The notes below the pieces were generated by a model. That model searched no databases, was not told the origin of the DNA, and worked only from the letters and a program-made list of their open reading frames with translations. DNA of 64,000 nucleotides from CAXTEJ01 sp964243295 (lineage in GTDB: Bacteria; Actinomycetota; Actinomycetes; Actinomycetales; Angustibacteraceae): NCBI GenBank assembly GCA_964243295.1, contig CAXTEJ010000016.1, positions 1-64,000 of the forward strand. Direction: 5' to 3'. Made by a program: the position numbers and the translations under genes. Shown piece by piece: positions 44,675-53,279 of this stretch. How positions within the stretch are numbered: position 1 is the stretch's first letter; every line of letters begins with the position of its first letter.

Positions 44675-46009
44675 GTGACTGACCGCTGGAGCGCCGAGCA
44701 GGTCCTCGCGCTGGCACCGGACGCGTCGGGAGCCGCCGCGGGCCGCAAGCTCGCCAGCACCGCACCCTGGTCGGACACCGGCGCGACCGCAAGCGCCGTG
44801 TGGGGGCTGTGCAAGGGCTCCGGCAGCACGCCGTACCAGACGGTTGTCGACCTGGCCGGCCCGGCGTACAGGTGCTCATGCCCGAGCCGGAAGTTCCCGT
44901 GCAAGCACGCCCTCGGGCTGCTGCTGCTGTGGTCCGGGCAGCAGGTGCCGGACTCAGACGCCCCGGCCGAGTTCGCCGAGGGCTGGCTCGCCGGACGCGC
45001 AGAGCGATCGAGCACCGCAGCGGCCAGCACGCCTGCAGACAAGGTGAAGGAGCCCGCCGACCCGGCTGCCGCAGCGCGCCGGGCCGAGCAGCGCGCCAGC
45101 CGCATCGCCGCCGGGGTCGACGAGCTGTCCCGCTGGCTGCGTGACCAGGCCCGCACCGGGCTGGCCGGCGCCGACCGCGCCGGCTACAGCCGCACCGATC
45201 CGGTCGCCGCCCGCCTCGTCGACGCGCAGGCCCCGGCGCTCGCCGCCGCCGTTCGCCGCCTGGCGGCGGTCGCTGTCTCCGGCCAGGCGTGGCCGTCGCG
45301 GCTGCTCGAGGAGCACGCCCTGCTCCACCTGCTCACCGAAGCCCACTCCCGGCTCGCCACGCTGCCCGACCCGCTCGCCGCCACTGTGCGCAGCCGTATC
45401 GGGTACCCCGTGCGCACCGAGGACGTCCTGGCGCAGCCGCCGGTGCGCGACGTGTGGAACGTGCTCGCGCTGCGCGAGCGCGGCGAGGACAGGCTCACCA
45501 CCCGCCGGGTCACCTTGCACGGCACCCGCACCGGCCGGATCGCGCTCGTGCTGTCCTTCGCGCCGCCTGGGCAGCCGCTGGACGGCAGCCTGGTGCCCGG
45601 CACCTGCGTGGCCGCTGACCTGCACTTCTACCCCGCCGGAGTTCCGCTGCGCGCTGTGGTCGGCGCCCGGCACAGCGACCCCAGTCCGCTCGCCGGTCTA
45701 CCCGGGGACACCGTGATCCGGGCGCACCGCCGCTGGGCGGACGCGCTCGCCCAGGACCCGTGGCTCACCGAGCTGCCCGTGATCCTCGCCGACGTCACAC
45801 CCGCTCCCTCGGCCTCCGCGCCTTCCGGGTGGGTGCTCACAGACCGCACGGACGACCATGGCGCCGCGCTGCCCGTCGTGGACAGCGCGGGCGTGTGGAC
45901 GCTCCTGGCCGTAGCCGGCGCCGAGCCCGCCACCGTCGTCGCGGACTACACCCCGGCAGGAGTCAGCCTGAGCGCCGTTGCCACCGACACCGGGCTGGTG
46001 ATGCTGTGA
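44675..46009 (+). CDS. SWIM zinc-finger protein (YehQ-like), first gene of a five-gene MoxR/VWA operon
   Basis: 444 residues. The SWIM finger is YRCSCPSRKFPCKHALGLLL with Cys67, Cys69, Cys76 and His78, the CxCx(n)CxH zinc pattern that binds DNA or protein. Before it, KGSGSTPYQTVVDLAGPAYR is the usual lead-in. A long helical, Ala/Arg-rich middle follows, then a beta-rich C-terminal half (RRVTLHGTRTGRIALVLSFA, CVAADLHFYPAGVPLRAVVG). E. coli YehQ has the same SWIM-plus-large-domain layout. The GTG start has no Shine-Dalgarno and is probably leaderless. It overlaps the next gene by GTGA. It could be the target-recognition part of the system, but that is inference. Confidence 0.88.
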   Translation: MTDRWSAEQVLALAPDASGAAAGRKLASTAPWSDTGATASAVWGLCKGSGSTPYQTVVDLAGPAYRCSCPSRKFPCKHALGLLLLWSGQQVPDSDAPAEFAEGWLAGRAERSSTAAASTPADKVKEPADPAAAARRAEQRASRIAAGVDELSRWLRDQARTGLAGADRAGYSRTDPVAARLVDAQAPALAAAVRRLAAVAVSGQAWPSRLLEEHALLHLLTEAHSRLATLPDPLAATVRSRIGYPVRTEDVLAQPPVRDVWNVLALRERGEDRLTTRRVTLHGTRTGRIALVLSFAPPGQPLDGSLVPGTCVAADLHFYPAGVPLRAVVGARHSDPSPLAGLPGDTVIRAHRRWADALAQDPWLTELPVILADVTPAPSASAPSGWVLTDRTDDHGAALPVVDSAGVWTLLAVAGAEPATVVADYTPAGVSLSAVATDTGLVML

Positions 46010-47592
46010 GCGCCGTCGCCGGCTGGGATGACCTGGTCAGCACCGCCCTGCTGGGCACCCAGCGCCGTCCGCTGACTACTACGGGGCTTCCGGCGCCGGT
46101 CACCGACGCAGCAGCCGCCGTCGACGTCGCCGGCGCCGGGCAACGTGACGCCGCCGCGGCGCTGCTCGACACGGCAGCACTCGCGGCCCTGTTCAGCCGC
46201 GCCGGCACCGCCCCGCAGCGCGCGCCGGCCACCCTGCCAGCAGGTCCCGCCGTCGGCCGGGTGGCGACCGGGCCCGCCGCGACCCGCCTCGGTGGCCTGC
46301 TCGCCGCCCTCGACCCCGACCTGCCGGGCAGCTACGGGGAGGCCGGCGGCCTCCTCGGTGAGTGGCTCGACATCGCCGCCGACCGCGACATCGCAGCCGC
46401 CCCGGCGCACCTGCCCGCACTGCTCGCCCTGGCCGCCCGTCGCGGGGACTTCGCGCCAGCGGCCGCTGCCGTCCTCGGCCCCCGCGGTTGGTGGCTCGCC
46501 GGCCTGCACGAGGAGTGGTCGCGCGCGGTTGCCCGGCACCGGCCGGCCGGACAGCCGCTCGGCCCGGTCACCAGCGATGCGCAGCTCGGGCGGGACGTGT
46601 GGGAGCGCGGCACCAGCGCGCAGCGCCGCGACTGGCTCGCGACCCTGCGCGCCGCGGACCCTGCCGCCGCCCGCGACGTGCTGCTCGCGCTGGACTGGAG
46701 GGCCGAGAAGGGCGAGGACCGCGCCGCCTTCACCGACGTGCTGGCCTACGGGCTCACCCTTGCTGACGAGGAGCTCCTCGAGCGCGGCCGCCAGGACCGG
46801 CGCCAGGACGTGCGCACCACCGCCGAGCGGCTGCTCATCCGGCTGCCCGGCTCCGCGTACTCGCAGCAGGTCACCGCCGCGGCCAGCGCCTGCCTGCGCG
46901 TCGAGCGGCACCTGCTCAAGCGCACTCTGGTCGTCACGCTGCCCGAGACCCAACCCGCGCCGGTCGCCTTGACGCTGCCGACCGCCCCACCCGGTGTCGG
47001 GCCGGCCGCGTGGCTGCTGCGCCACCTGCTCGGCGCCACACCGCCGGCCGTGTGGCAGGACGTGCTCGGCCTCGATCCGGCGGCGTTGGTCGCTCTGCGC
47101 GTCGACGACGGGCTCGCCGACGTCGTCCACGGCGGCTGGGCGCTGGCCGCCGCCTGCCACCAGGACCCGGCGTGGGCGCGGGCGCTGCTGCCCCGCGTCC
47201 CCGACGCCGACCGCGTCACCGTGCTGCAGGCGCTGCCCGCCGACGAGCGCGTCACCAACGCCATCTGGCACCTGAAGAACACCAAGCCGAGCAACCGGGA
47301 CGCGCTCGCGCACCTCGGCGCCGCCGTTGCTTCCTGCCCGGACCGGTGGCCTGAGCCGCTCGCGAGCGCTGTCCTGGGCTGGCTGGCCGCCGTGGCGGAG
47401 AACCTGCCGCAGTGGGGAGTCCACGGGCTGGTCCAGCGCGCGAAGTGGAGCCTGCCACCGACCGCCGCCTCGGTCGCAGCGGCTGTCGCAGCCGCCGAGG
47501 CGCATCCGCCGGACAGTCCCTGGCACGTCGCTCTCGCCGACATCGCCCACACCGTCGCCCGACGCCACCAGATCCTCGAGGAGCTCCGTTGA
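46006..47592 (+). CDS. DUF5691-like alpha-solenoid protein of the MoxR/VWA operon
   Basis: 528 residues with no signal peptide or membrane segment. The N-terminus GWDDLVSTALLGTQRRPLTT is a family hallmark, as I recall it for DUF5691. The rest is HEAT-like helical repeat, for example RDWLATLRAADPAAARDVLL, ERLLIRLPGSAYSQQV, FTDVLAYGLTLADEELLERG and NAIWHLKNTKPSNRDALAHL. It probably acts as a scaffold or adaptor binding the ATPase or the SWIM protein. GTG start with GTGA overlap upstream; the stop overlaps the MoxR start by TTGA. It has no obvious counterpart in the E. coli yeh cluster that I can name. Confidence 0.75.
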   Translation: MSAVAGWDDLVSTALLGTQRRPLTTTGLPAPVTDAAAAVDVAGAGQRDAAAALLDTAALAALFSRAGTAPQRAPATLPAGPAVGRVATGPAATRLGGLLAALDPDLPGSYGEAGGLLGEWLDIAADRDIAAAPAHLPALLALAARRGDFAPAAAAVLGPRGWWLAGLHEEWSRAVARHRPAGQPLGPVTSDAQLGRDVWERGTSAQRRDWLATLRAADPAAARDVLLALDWRAEKGEDRAAFTDVLAYGLTLADEELLERGRQDRRQDVRTTAERLLIRLPGSAYSQQVTAAASACLRVERHLLKRTLVVTLPETQPAPVALTLPTAPPGVGPAAWLLRHLLGATPPAVWQDVLGLDPAALVALRVDDGLADVVHGGWALAAACHQDPAWARALLPRVPDADRVTVLQALPADERVTNAIWHLKNTKPSNRDALAHLGAAVASCPDRWPEPLASAVLGWLAAVAENLPQWGVHGLVQRAKWSLPPTAASVAAAVAAAEAHPPDSPWHVALADIAHTVARRHQILEELR

Positions 47593-48755
47593 CCGCCACT
47601 CCCGCCAGCGCCGACGCCACCACGGCGACCGGCGACGGAGCCCTCCCACCCGATGGCGGCCCCACTCCAGGTGACGGGGCGCTGCTGCGTCCGCATGCCG
47701 AGCAGGCCTACGCCGAGGAGCTGGCTGCGCTCGCCGCCACCGACGACCGCGCCCGGCCCCCGGCATGGCTGCTGTCCCCGTGGGCGGTGGTCACCTACCT
47801 GCTCGGCGGAACCTTGCCCGACGGCACGGTCATCTCCCCGAAGTACGTGGGACCGCGCCGGCTGATGGAGGTCGCGGTCTCCACGCTCGCGACCGACCGG
47901 GCGCTGCTGCTGCTCGGCTCGCCGGGCACCGCGAAGACGTGGGTCTCCGAGCACCTGGCAGCTGCGATCTCTGGGCGCTCCACCCTGCTGGTGCAGGGGA
48001 CCGCGGGCACGCCGGAGGAGGCAATCCGCTACGGCTGGAACTACGCCCGCCTGCTCGCCGAGGGACCTAGCGCCGCGGCGCTCGTCCCGTCCCCGGTGAT
48101 GGTCGGCATGCAGGGGGCCGCGATCGTCCGGGTCGAGGAGCTCACCCGCATGCCCTCCGACGTGCAGGACGCGCTCATCACCGTGCTGTCGGAGAAGACG
48201 CTGCCCGTGCCCGAGCTCGGCAGCGAGATCCAGGCGCGCAAGGGGTTCAACGTCATCGCGACCGCCAACGACCGCGACCGTGGCGTCAACGAGCTGTCCT
48301 CCGCGCTGCGCCGCCGGTTCAACACGGTCGTGCTGCCGCTGCCCGCGACCGAGCAGGAGGAGGTCGACATCGTGACCCGCCGCGTGGCCCAGCTCGGCGT
48401 CGCGCTCGAGCTGCCACCGGTGCCAGCCGCCGCAGCGGAGATCCGCCGCGTGGTCACCGTGTTCCGCGAGCTGCGCGCCGGGCAGACCACCGACGGCCGC
48501 ACCCGCCTGAAGACCCCGTCGGGGACCCTGTCCCCGGCCGAGGCGATCTCCGTGGTGACCAACGGCCTCGCGCTCGCTGCGCACTTCGGCGACGGGGAGC
48601 TGCGCCCGCACGACGTCGCTGCCGGCATCGTCGGCTCAGTCATCAAGGACCCGGTCGCAGACCAGGCCGTGTGGACTGAGTACCTCGAGGCCGTCGTCCG
48701 GGAGCGCGCCGGCTGGCAGCCGTTCTACCGCGCCTGCCGCGAGGCGACCGGGTGA
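47589..48755 (+). CDS. MoxR-family AAA+ ATPase (YehL-like)
   Basis: 388 residues. The first 60 are variable, then AVVTYLLGGTLPDGTVISPK. Walker A is LLGSPGTAKTWVSEHLAAAI (about 109-128). The Walker B position reads AAIVRVEELTRMPSDVQDAL, so the usual Asp-Glu is Glu-Glu (residues 183-184). Sensor 1 is FNVIATANDRDRG, and the arginine finger region is SALRRRFNTVVLPLPATEQE. The C-terminal lid follows. TTG was chosen as start because TTGA overlaps the upstream stop and GAGGAG lies 5 bases before it. MoxR ATPases work as chaperones with VWA partners, and a VWA gene is two genes downstream. Confidence 0.93.
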   Translation: MTATPASADATTATGDGALPPDGGPTPGDGALLRPHAEQAYAEELAALAATDDRARPPAWLLSPWAVVTYLLGGTLPDGTVISPKYVGPRRLMEVAVSTLATDRALLLLGSPGTAKTWVSEHLAAAISGRSTLLVQGTAGTPEEAIRYGWNYARLLAEGPSAAALVPSPVMVGMQGAAIVRVEELTRMPSDVQDALITVLSEKTLPVPELGSEIQARKGFNVIATANDRDRGVNELSSALRRRFNTVVLPLPATEQEEVDIVTRRVAQLGVALELPPVPAAAAEIRRVVTVFRELRAGQTTDGRTRLKTPSGTLSPAEAISVVTNGLALAAHFGDGELRPHDVAAGIVGSVIKDPVADQAVWTEYLEAVVRERAGWQPFYRACREATG

Positions 48756-51130
48756 CCGTCACGGACGCCGGCACCGCCCACGCCAGCGACACGGGCACCG
48801 GCGCCCCCGCTGGCTCGGACCCGGCGGAGGTCGCGGTGGTGCCGGGACGGACCGGCCCGGTCGTCAAGATCCTCGGGATCCGCCACCACGGCCCCGGGTC
48901 CGCGCGCGCCGTGCGCGCCGCGTTGGACCGCTTGCAGCCCGACGCAGTCGTCATCGAGGGGCCCGCTGACGCAGACCCGGTCACCGCACTGGCCGCGGAC
49001 CCGGGGCTCGAGCCCCCCGTCGCGCTGCTCGCCTACGCGACTGACGCGCCCGGCGAGGCCGCGTTCTGGCCGTTCGCGGTCTTCTCCCCGGAGTGGCAGG
49101 CGCTGCGCTGGGCGCACGAGCACGGTGTCCCGGTCCGGTTCTGCGACCTGCCCTCCACCATCAGCCTGGGGCAGCGCCACCCACGAGACACCGACGCGCA
49201 GGCCCCTGGCCAGGGCCCTGCGGCTGACGCCGAGAACGTGGACGACGACGAGCTCGGTGAGGCGGCCGCGCGGGAGGTCCGGCTCGACCCGATCGCGACG
49301 CTCGCGCACGCCGCCGGCTACGACGACCCAGAGCGCTGGTGGGACGACGTCGTCGAGTCCCGCCTGGACGCCCCCGCGCCCTTCGAGGTCATCACCGAGG
49401 CGATGGCAGCGCTGCGCGAGGCAGCACCCTCCATCCCGGGCGCCGCGCAGCTGGTCGAGGACCAGCGAGAGGCGCACATGCGCCAGACGCTGCGCGACAC
49501 CCTGAAGAAGGGCGCCGGCCGCGTCGCCGTGGTCTGCGGCGCGTGGCACGCCCCGGCCCTGTCCGGGAAGCTGCCGCCGGCAGCTGGTGACGCCCGCCTG
49601 CTGCGCGGACTGCCCAAGCGCAAGACGACCGTGACGTGGGTGCCGTGGACGCACTCGCGGCTGTCCTACGCCTCCGGGTACGGCGCCGGCATCACCTCAC
49701 CCGGCTGGTACCACCACCTGTTCACCGCAGCGGACGAGCCGATCACCCGCTGGCTCACCAAGGTCGCCTGCGTCCTTCGTGCCGAGGACCTGCCGGTCTC
49801 CTCCGCGCACGTCATCGAGGCCGTCCGCCTCGCTGACACCCTCGCCGTCCTGCGCTCCCGGCCGCTGGCCGGGCTCGCCGAAGTCACCGAGGCCACTCGC
49901 TCGGTGATGGTCGAAGGCAACGAGGCCGTCCTCGCCTTGGTCACCGACCGTCTCGTCGTCGGCGAGGCCATGGGCGCCGTCCCGGACTCAGCCCCGACCG
50001 TCCCGCTCAACGCCGACCTGCGCGCCACCGCCAAGCGCCTACGACTCAAGCAGGACCCCGCCGCCAAGGCGCTCGACCTCGACCTGCGCAACACCAACGA
50101 CCTCGCCCGCTCACAGCTGCTGCACCGCCTCACCCTGCTCGGCATCGACTGGGGGAGACCCGCGACAGCGCAGGTCCGCAGCACCGGCACCTTCCGCGAG
50201 AGCTGGCAGCTCGCGTGGGCACCCGAGCTCGCCGTCGACATCGTCGAGGCCGCCGTCTGGGGCACGACCGTCACCTCCGCCGCAGCCGCTCGCGCCACGT
50301 CCAACGCAGCCACCGCAACCCTGCCCGCGCTCACCGCACTCGTCGAACGCTGCCTGCTCGCCGACCTCCCCGACGCCCTCGACGCCGCCGTGTCCGCCCT
50401 GGATGCCCGCGCCGCGCTCGACCTCGACGTCGCGCACCTGATGAGCGCCCTGCCCGCGATGGTCCGCGCCGCCCGCTACAGCGACGTCCGCGGCACGAGC
50501 AGCAGCGCGCTCGAGGACGTGGCGGCCACCCTGCTCGTGCGCATCTGCGCGGCGCTGCCCGCCACCGTGACCGGCCTCGACGACGACGGCGCCCGCGTCC
50601 TGCACGCCGCCCTCGACACCGTCCACGAAGCGGTCCAGCTGTGGGAGCGGCCCGACCCGACCGACCAGTGGCTCTCGACCCTCGGCCGGCTGGTCGACCG
50701 CGCCGACGTGAACGGCCTGCTCACCGGGCGCATGGCGCGCATCCTGCGCGACACCGGCCGCTTCGACACCGACGGCGCAGCACTCCGGCTGGCCCGCGCC
50801 CTGTCCCGCGGGCCCGACCCTGCAGGCAAGGCCGCGTGGGTCGAAGGGTTCCTCGGCGGCGGCGGACTCCTGTTGGTCCACGACGCGGCCCTGCTCGACC
50901 TGCTCGACGGCTGGCTGTGCAGCCTGCCCGAGCAGGACTTCACCGACGTCCTCCCGCTGCTCCGCCGCACCTTCGGCGCCTTCACCGTCCCGGAGCGGCG
51001 CTCGCTCGGCGACGCCGTCGCGCACCGATCGACCACCGCCACGACTGCCTCGTCAGACATCGTCATCAACACCGAGGCGGCCCTGCCCGCGCTGCACACG
51101 GCCGCCCTCCTGCTCGGAGCCCCCGCATGA
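48752..51130 (+). CDS. DUF5682-like protein (YehM-like) with EreA/TIKI/TraB-type motifs
   Basis: 792 residues. The N-terminal part has VVKILGIRHHGPGSARAVRA (His45-His46), PDAVVIEGPADAD (Glu69), QLVEDQREAHMRQTLRDTLK and AVVCGAWHAPALSGKL (His266). The order HH-x-GP, ExP, ExRxxxM, GxxH matches the erythromycin-esterase/ChaN/TIKI/TraB fold, whose members are metal-dependent hydrolases or proteases. Residues 390-790 are helical (ALVERCLLADLPDALDAAVS, LVDRADVNGLLTGRMARILR), perhaps another solenoid. I recall this layout as DUF5682. It may be the effector of the system; this is inference. GTG start, GTGA overlap upstream and ATGA overlap with the VWA gene. Confidence 0.78.
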   Translation: MTVTDAGTAHASDTGTGAPAGSDPAEVAVVPGRTGPVVKILGIRHHGPGSARAVRAALDRLQPDAVVIEGPADADPVTALAADPGLEPPVALLAYATDAPGEAAFWPFAVFSPEWQALRWAHEHGVPVRFCDLPSTISLGQRHPRDTDAQAPGQGPAADAENVDDDELGEAAAREVRLDPIATLAHAAGYDDPERWWDDVVESRLDAPAPFEVITEAMAALREAAPSIPGAAQLVEDQREAHMRQTLRDTLKKGAGRVAVVCGAWHAPALSGKLPPAAGDARLLRGLPKRKTTVTWVPWTHSRLSYASGYGAGITSPGWYHHLFTAADEPITRWLTKVACVLRAEDLPVSSAHVIEAVRLADTLAVLRSRPLAGLAEVTEATRSVMVEGNEAVLALVTDRLVVGEAMGAVPDSAPTVPLNADLRATAKRLRLKQDPAAKALDLDLRNTNDLARSQLLHRLTLLGIDWGRPATAQVRSTGTFRESWQLAWAPELAVDIVEAAVWGTTVTSAAAARATSNAATATLPALTALVERCLLADLPDALDAAVSALDARAALDLDVAHLMSALPAMVRAARYSDVRGTSSSALEDVAATLLVRICAALPATVTGLDDDGARVLHAALDTVHEAVQLWERPDPTDQWLSTLGRLVDRADVNGLLTGRMARILRDTGRFDTDGAALRLARALSRGPDPAGKAAWVEGFLGGGGLLLVHDAALLDLLDGWLCSLPEQDFTDVLPLLRRTFGAFTVPERRSLGDAVAHRSTTATTASSDIVINTEAALPALHTAALLLGAPA

Positions 51131-52341
51131 CCCAGCTCTTCGACGGCGACGCAGTGGTGCCGTCGTTCACCTCCGAGCTCGACGCCGAGGGCCGCGCCCG
51201 TCGCTGGCGGCTCGTGCTCGGCGAACCGGCCCAGAACGCGACCCGTACCCTGACCGGCGCGGACGCCGCCATGGATGCCGCCCTCGCCGCCCTCTACGAC
51301 ACAGCTGGCGACGGCACCAGCGCAGGCGGCCGCAGCGCAGGCCTGGGCGGCTCCGCCCCGCGCGTCGCCCGGTGGCTCGGCGACATCCGCACGTACTTCC
51401 CCTCCAGCGTCGTGCAGGTGATGCAACGCGACGCGGTCGAGCGGCTCAACCTGCACCAGCTGCTCCTCGAGCCCGAGCTCCTCTCCACCGTCGAGCGCAA
51501 CGTCGACCTCGTCGGCACCCTGCTCACCCTCAACCGCGTCATGCCCGAGGAGACCAAGGCGACCGCACGCCAGGTCGTCGCCACCGTCGTGGCGGAGATC
51601 GAGCGCCGCGTCGCCGACCGCACGACCGCAGCCGTCTCCGGCGCCTTGAACCGGGCTGCGCGCGTCAGCCGTCCGCGGCTGCACGACGTCGACTGGAACG
51701 CGACCATCCGCGCGAACCTCGCGCACTACCTGCCCGAGCACAAGACCGTCGTCCCGCAGCGGCTCATCGGCTACGGCCGCCGTCAGCAGGTCATCGCCAA
51801 GGAGGTCATCCTCGAGATCGACCAGTCCGGGTCCATGGCCGAGTCCGTCGTCTACGCCTCCGTGTTCGGCGCCGTCCTGGCCAAGATGCGCACCCTCAAG
51901 ACCACGCTGATCGCCTTCGACACCGAGGTCGTCGACCTCACCGACCAGCTCGCCGACCCCGTCGACGTCCTGTTCGGCGTCCAGCTCGGCGGCGGCACCG
52001 ACATCAACCGCGCGATCGCCTACGGCCAGGACCGCATCACCCGCCCCGCTGACACACTGTTCTTCCTCATCAGTGACCTCTATGAGGGCGGCGTCCGCGA
52101 CGAGATGGTCAAGCGGATGGCGCAGCTGAAGACCGCCGGCGTGCACGTCATCGTGCTGCTCGCCCTGTCCGACAGCGGAGCCCCCGCGTTCGACCGGGAC
52201 AACGCAGCCGCACTCGCCGCACTCGGCATCCCCGCTTTCGCCTGCACCCCGGACATGTTCCCCGACGTGCTGGCCCTCGCGATCACCGGCGCAGACGTCG
52301 GCAGCTGGGCACAGCGCCAGATCGCCGCGGCGACCAGCTGA
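51127..52341 (+). CDS. VWA (von Willebrand factor A) domain protein (YehP-like)
   Basis: 404 residues. Residues 1-220 are a helical region with PRVARWLGDIRTYFPSSVVQ, VMQRDAVERLNLHQLLLEPE and LHDVDWNATIRANLAHYLPE, typical of VWA proteins paired with MoxR. The VWA domain follows with an intact MIDAS: EVILEIDQSGSMAESVVYAS (DxSxS at 232-236), LGGGTDINRAIAYGQ (Thr) and LFFLISDLYEGGVRDEMVKR (Asp). It has no signal peptide or membrane anchor, so it is cytoplasmic. The ATG overlaps the upstream stop by ATGA. It is the last gene of the operon; a hairpin follows about 90 bases later. Confidence 0.94.
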   Translation: MTQLFDGDAVVPSFTSELDAEGRARRWRLVLGEPAQNATRTLTGADAAMDAALAALYDTAGDGTSAGGRSAGLGGSAPRVARWLGDIRTYFPSSVVQVMQRDAVERLNLHQLLLEPELLSTVERNVDLVGTLLTLNRVMPEETKATARQVVATVVAEIERRVADRTTAAVSGALNRAARVSRPRLHDVDWNATIRANLAHYLPEHKTVVPQRLIGYGRRQQVIAKEVILEIDQSGSMAESVVYASVFGAVLAKMRTLKTTLIAFDTEVVDLTDQLADPVDVLFGVQLGGGTDINRAIAYGQDRITRPADTLFFLISDLYEGGVRDEMVKRMAQLKTAGVHVIVLLALSDSGAPAFDRDNAAALAALGIPAFACTPDMFPDVLALAITGADVGSWAQRQIAAATS

Positions 52342-52431
52342 CTGAGCGTGAAGCAGACCGCGGGGGGTCAAGGTCGTCTCAGAGCGACTCAGGAACGCTC
52401 AGGCGGGTCACCGGCCACGAGAGCACAGAAG

Positions 52432-52466
52432 AGGCCCCCGACCGCATTTGCGCTGGTCGAGGGCCT
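52432..52466. terminator. Hairpin downstream of the five-gene operon
   Basis: Arms aggcccccgacc (52432-52443) and ggtcgagggcct (52455-52466) pair over about 11-12 bp with one mismatch around an 11-base loop. It lies between the VWA gene and the opposing tRNA-Arg, so it could stop both. Confidence 0.6.
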
Positions 52467-52499
52467 GCTCTGTGGAGATACCGCTGTCTCAAGACGGTG

Positions 52500-52572
52500 T
52501 GCGCCCGAAGGGATTCGAACCCCTAACCTTCTGATCCGTAGTCAGATGCTCTATCCGTTGAGCTACGGGCGC
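52500..52572 (-). tRNA. tRNA-Arg (anticodon ACG)
   Basis: On the minus strand the 73-base sequence folds as a cloverleaf: acceptor GCGCCCG/CGGGCGC, a D-arm with AGCTCAACGGATAGAGC, anticodon loop CTACGGA (ACG) on the TCTGA/TCAGA stem, T-loop GGTTCGAATCC and discriminator A. CCA is not encoded. It reads CGN arginine codons after deamination of A34. Confidence 0.96.
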
Positions 52573-52679
52573 CCTCGGCGGCCGTCACCGGCCGCAGCGG
52601 AGACGACTGTACCCGAGAGCAGCCGCCGGGGCCGAATCCAGGCACCGCGCCAGGGTGGTCCGTCCCCGCTCTGCGGGCC

Positions 52680-52685
52680 TACGCT
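52680..52685 (+). promoter_or_regulatory. -10 box TACGCT for the leaderless DUF1990 gene
   Basis: TACGCT ends 7 bases before the ATG at 52693. This fixes that ATG, instead of the one at 52687, as the likely start. Confidence 0.5.
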
Positions 52686-52692
52686 GATGATC

Positions 52693-53259
52693 ATGAAGGT
52701 TCCCGCCCCCGTGGTGGTCTCGCGCTCGGACGCAGCCCGCCGGCTCGCTGCGCTGTCCGACGCCAAGCCGACGTACGACGGGCCGCCCGCCTACGACGGC
52801 ACCCCGCCGCGCGGGTACCGGTTGGCCGACGAGCACGACGAGATCGGCGTCGGGCTGCGCGACTTCGAGCGCGTCGGCGAGGCTCTGCGCTCGTGGCGTG
52901 TGCACCGCAGCGCCGGACTCACGGTCGCCGGGGCGGCGCACGCGGACGTCGGCGCCCGGGTGACGAGCACGGTCCGCATCGGGCCGGTGCTCATCGCGGC
53001 GCCCTGCGTCGTCACGGCCGTGCACGACCGCGGCGACGAGCGCGGGTTCTCCTACGCGACGCTGCCGGGGCACCCCGAGCAGGGTGAGGAGTCCTTCGTC
53101 GCCCGGCTGGGGCCCGGGGGCATCGTGACGCTGCAGGTGCGGGCCATCTGGCGCCCTGCCGGACTGCTGACCCAGCTCGCGCTGCCCGCGACCGTGGTGC
53201 TGCAGAAGCGGGCGACCGCCGAGTACGTCGCGGCAGCCCGACGCGTCCTGCAGGAGTAG
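52693..53259 (+). CDS. DUF1990 family protein
   Basis: 188 residues. Typical family segments are AALSDAKPTYDGPPA, GYRLADEHDEIGVGLRDFER, VGEALRSWRVHRSAGLTVAG, VVTAVHDRGDERGFSYATLP, GHPEQGEESFVARLGPGGIV and AVLQKRATAEYV-like ending (VVLQKRATAEYVAAARRVLQ). The fold is START/SRPBCC-like with unknown ligand. The ATG was selected because TACGCT ends 7 bases before it and no ribosome site exists; an ATG two codons earlier is also possible. It converges with the lipoprotein gene. Confidence 0.88.
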   Translation: MKVPAPVVVSRSDAARRLAALSDAKPTYDGPPAYDGTPPRGYRLADEHDEIGVGLRDFERVGEALRSWRVHRSAGLTVAGAAHADVGARVTSTVRIGPVLIAAPCVVTAVHDRGDERGFSYATLPGHPEQGEESFVARLGPGGIVTLQVRAIWRPAGLLTQLALPATVVLQKRATAEYVAAARRVLQE

Positions 53260-53279
53260 GCGAGCGCGCTCCCGCTCGC

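Noticed and set aside
52500..52572. tRNA-Arg as an attachment site of an integrated element carrying the five-gene operon
   Set aside because: No integrase gene and no direct repeat of the tRNA end was found in the window, so there is no support beyond proximity.
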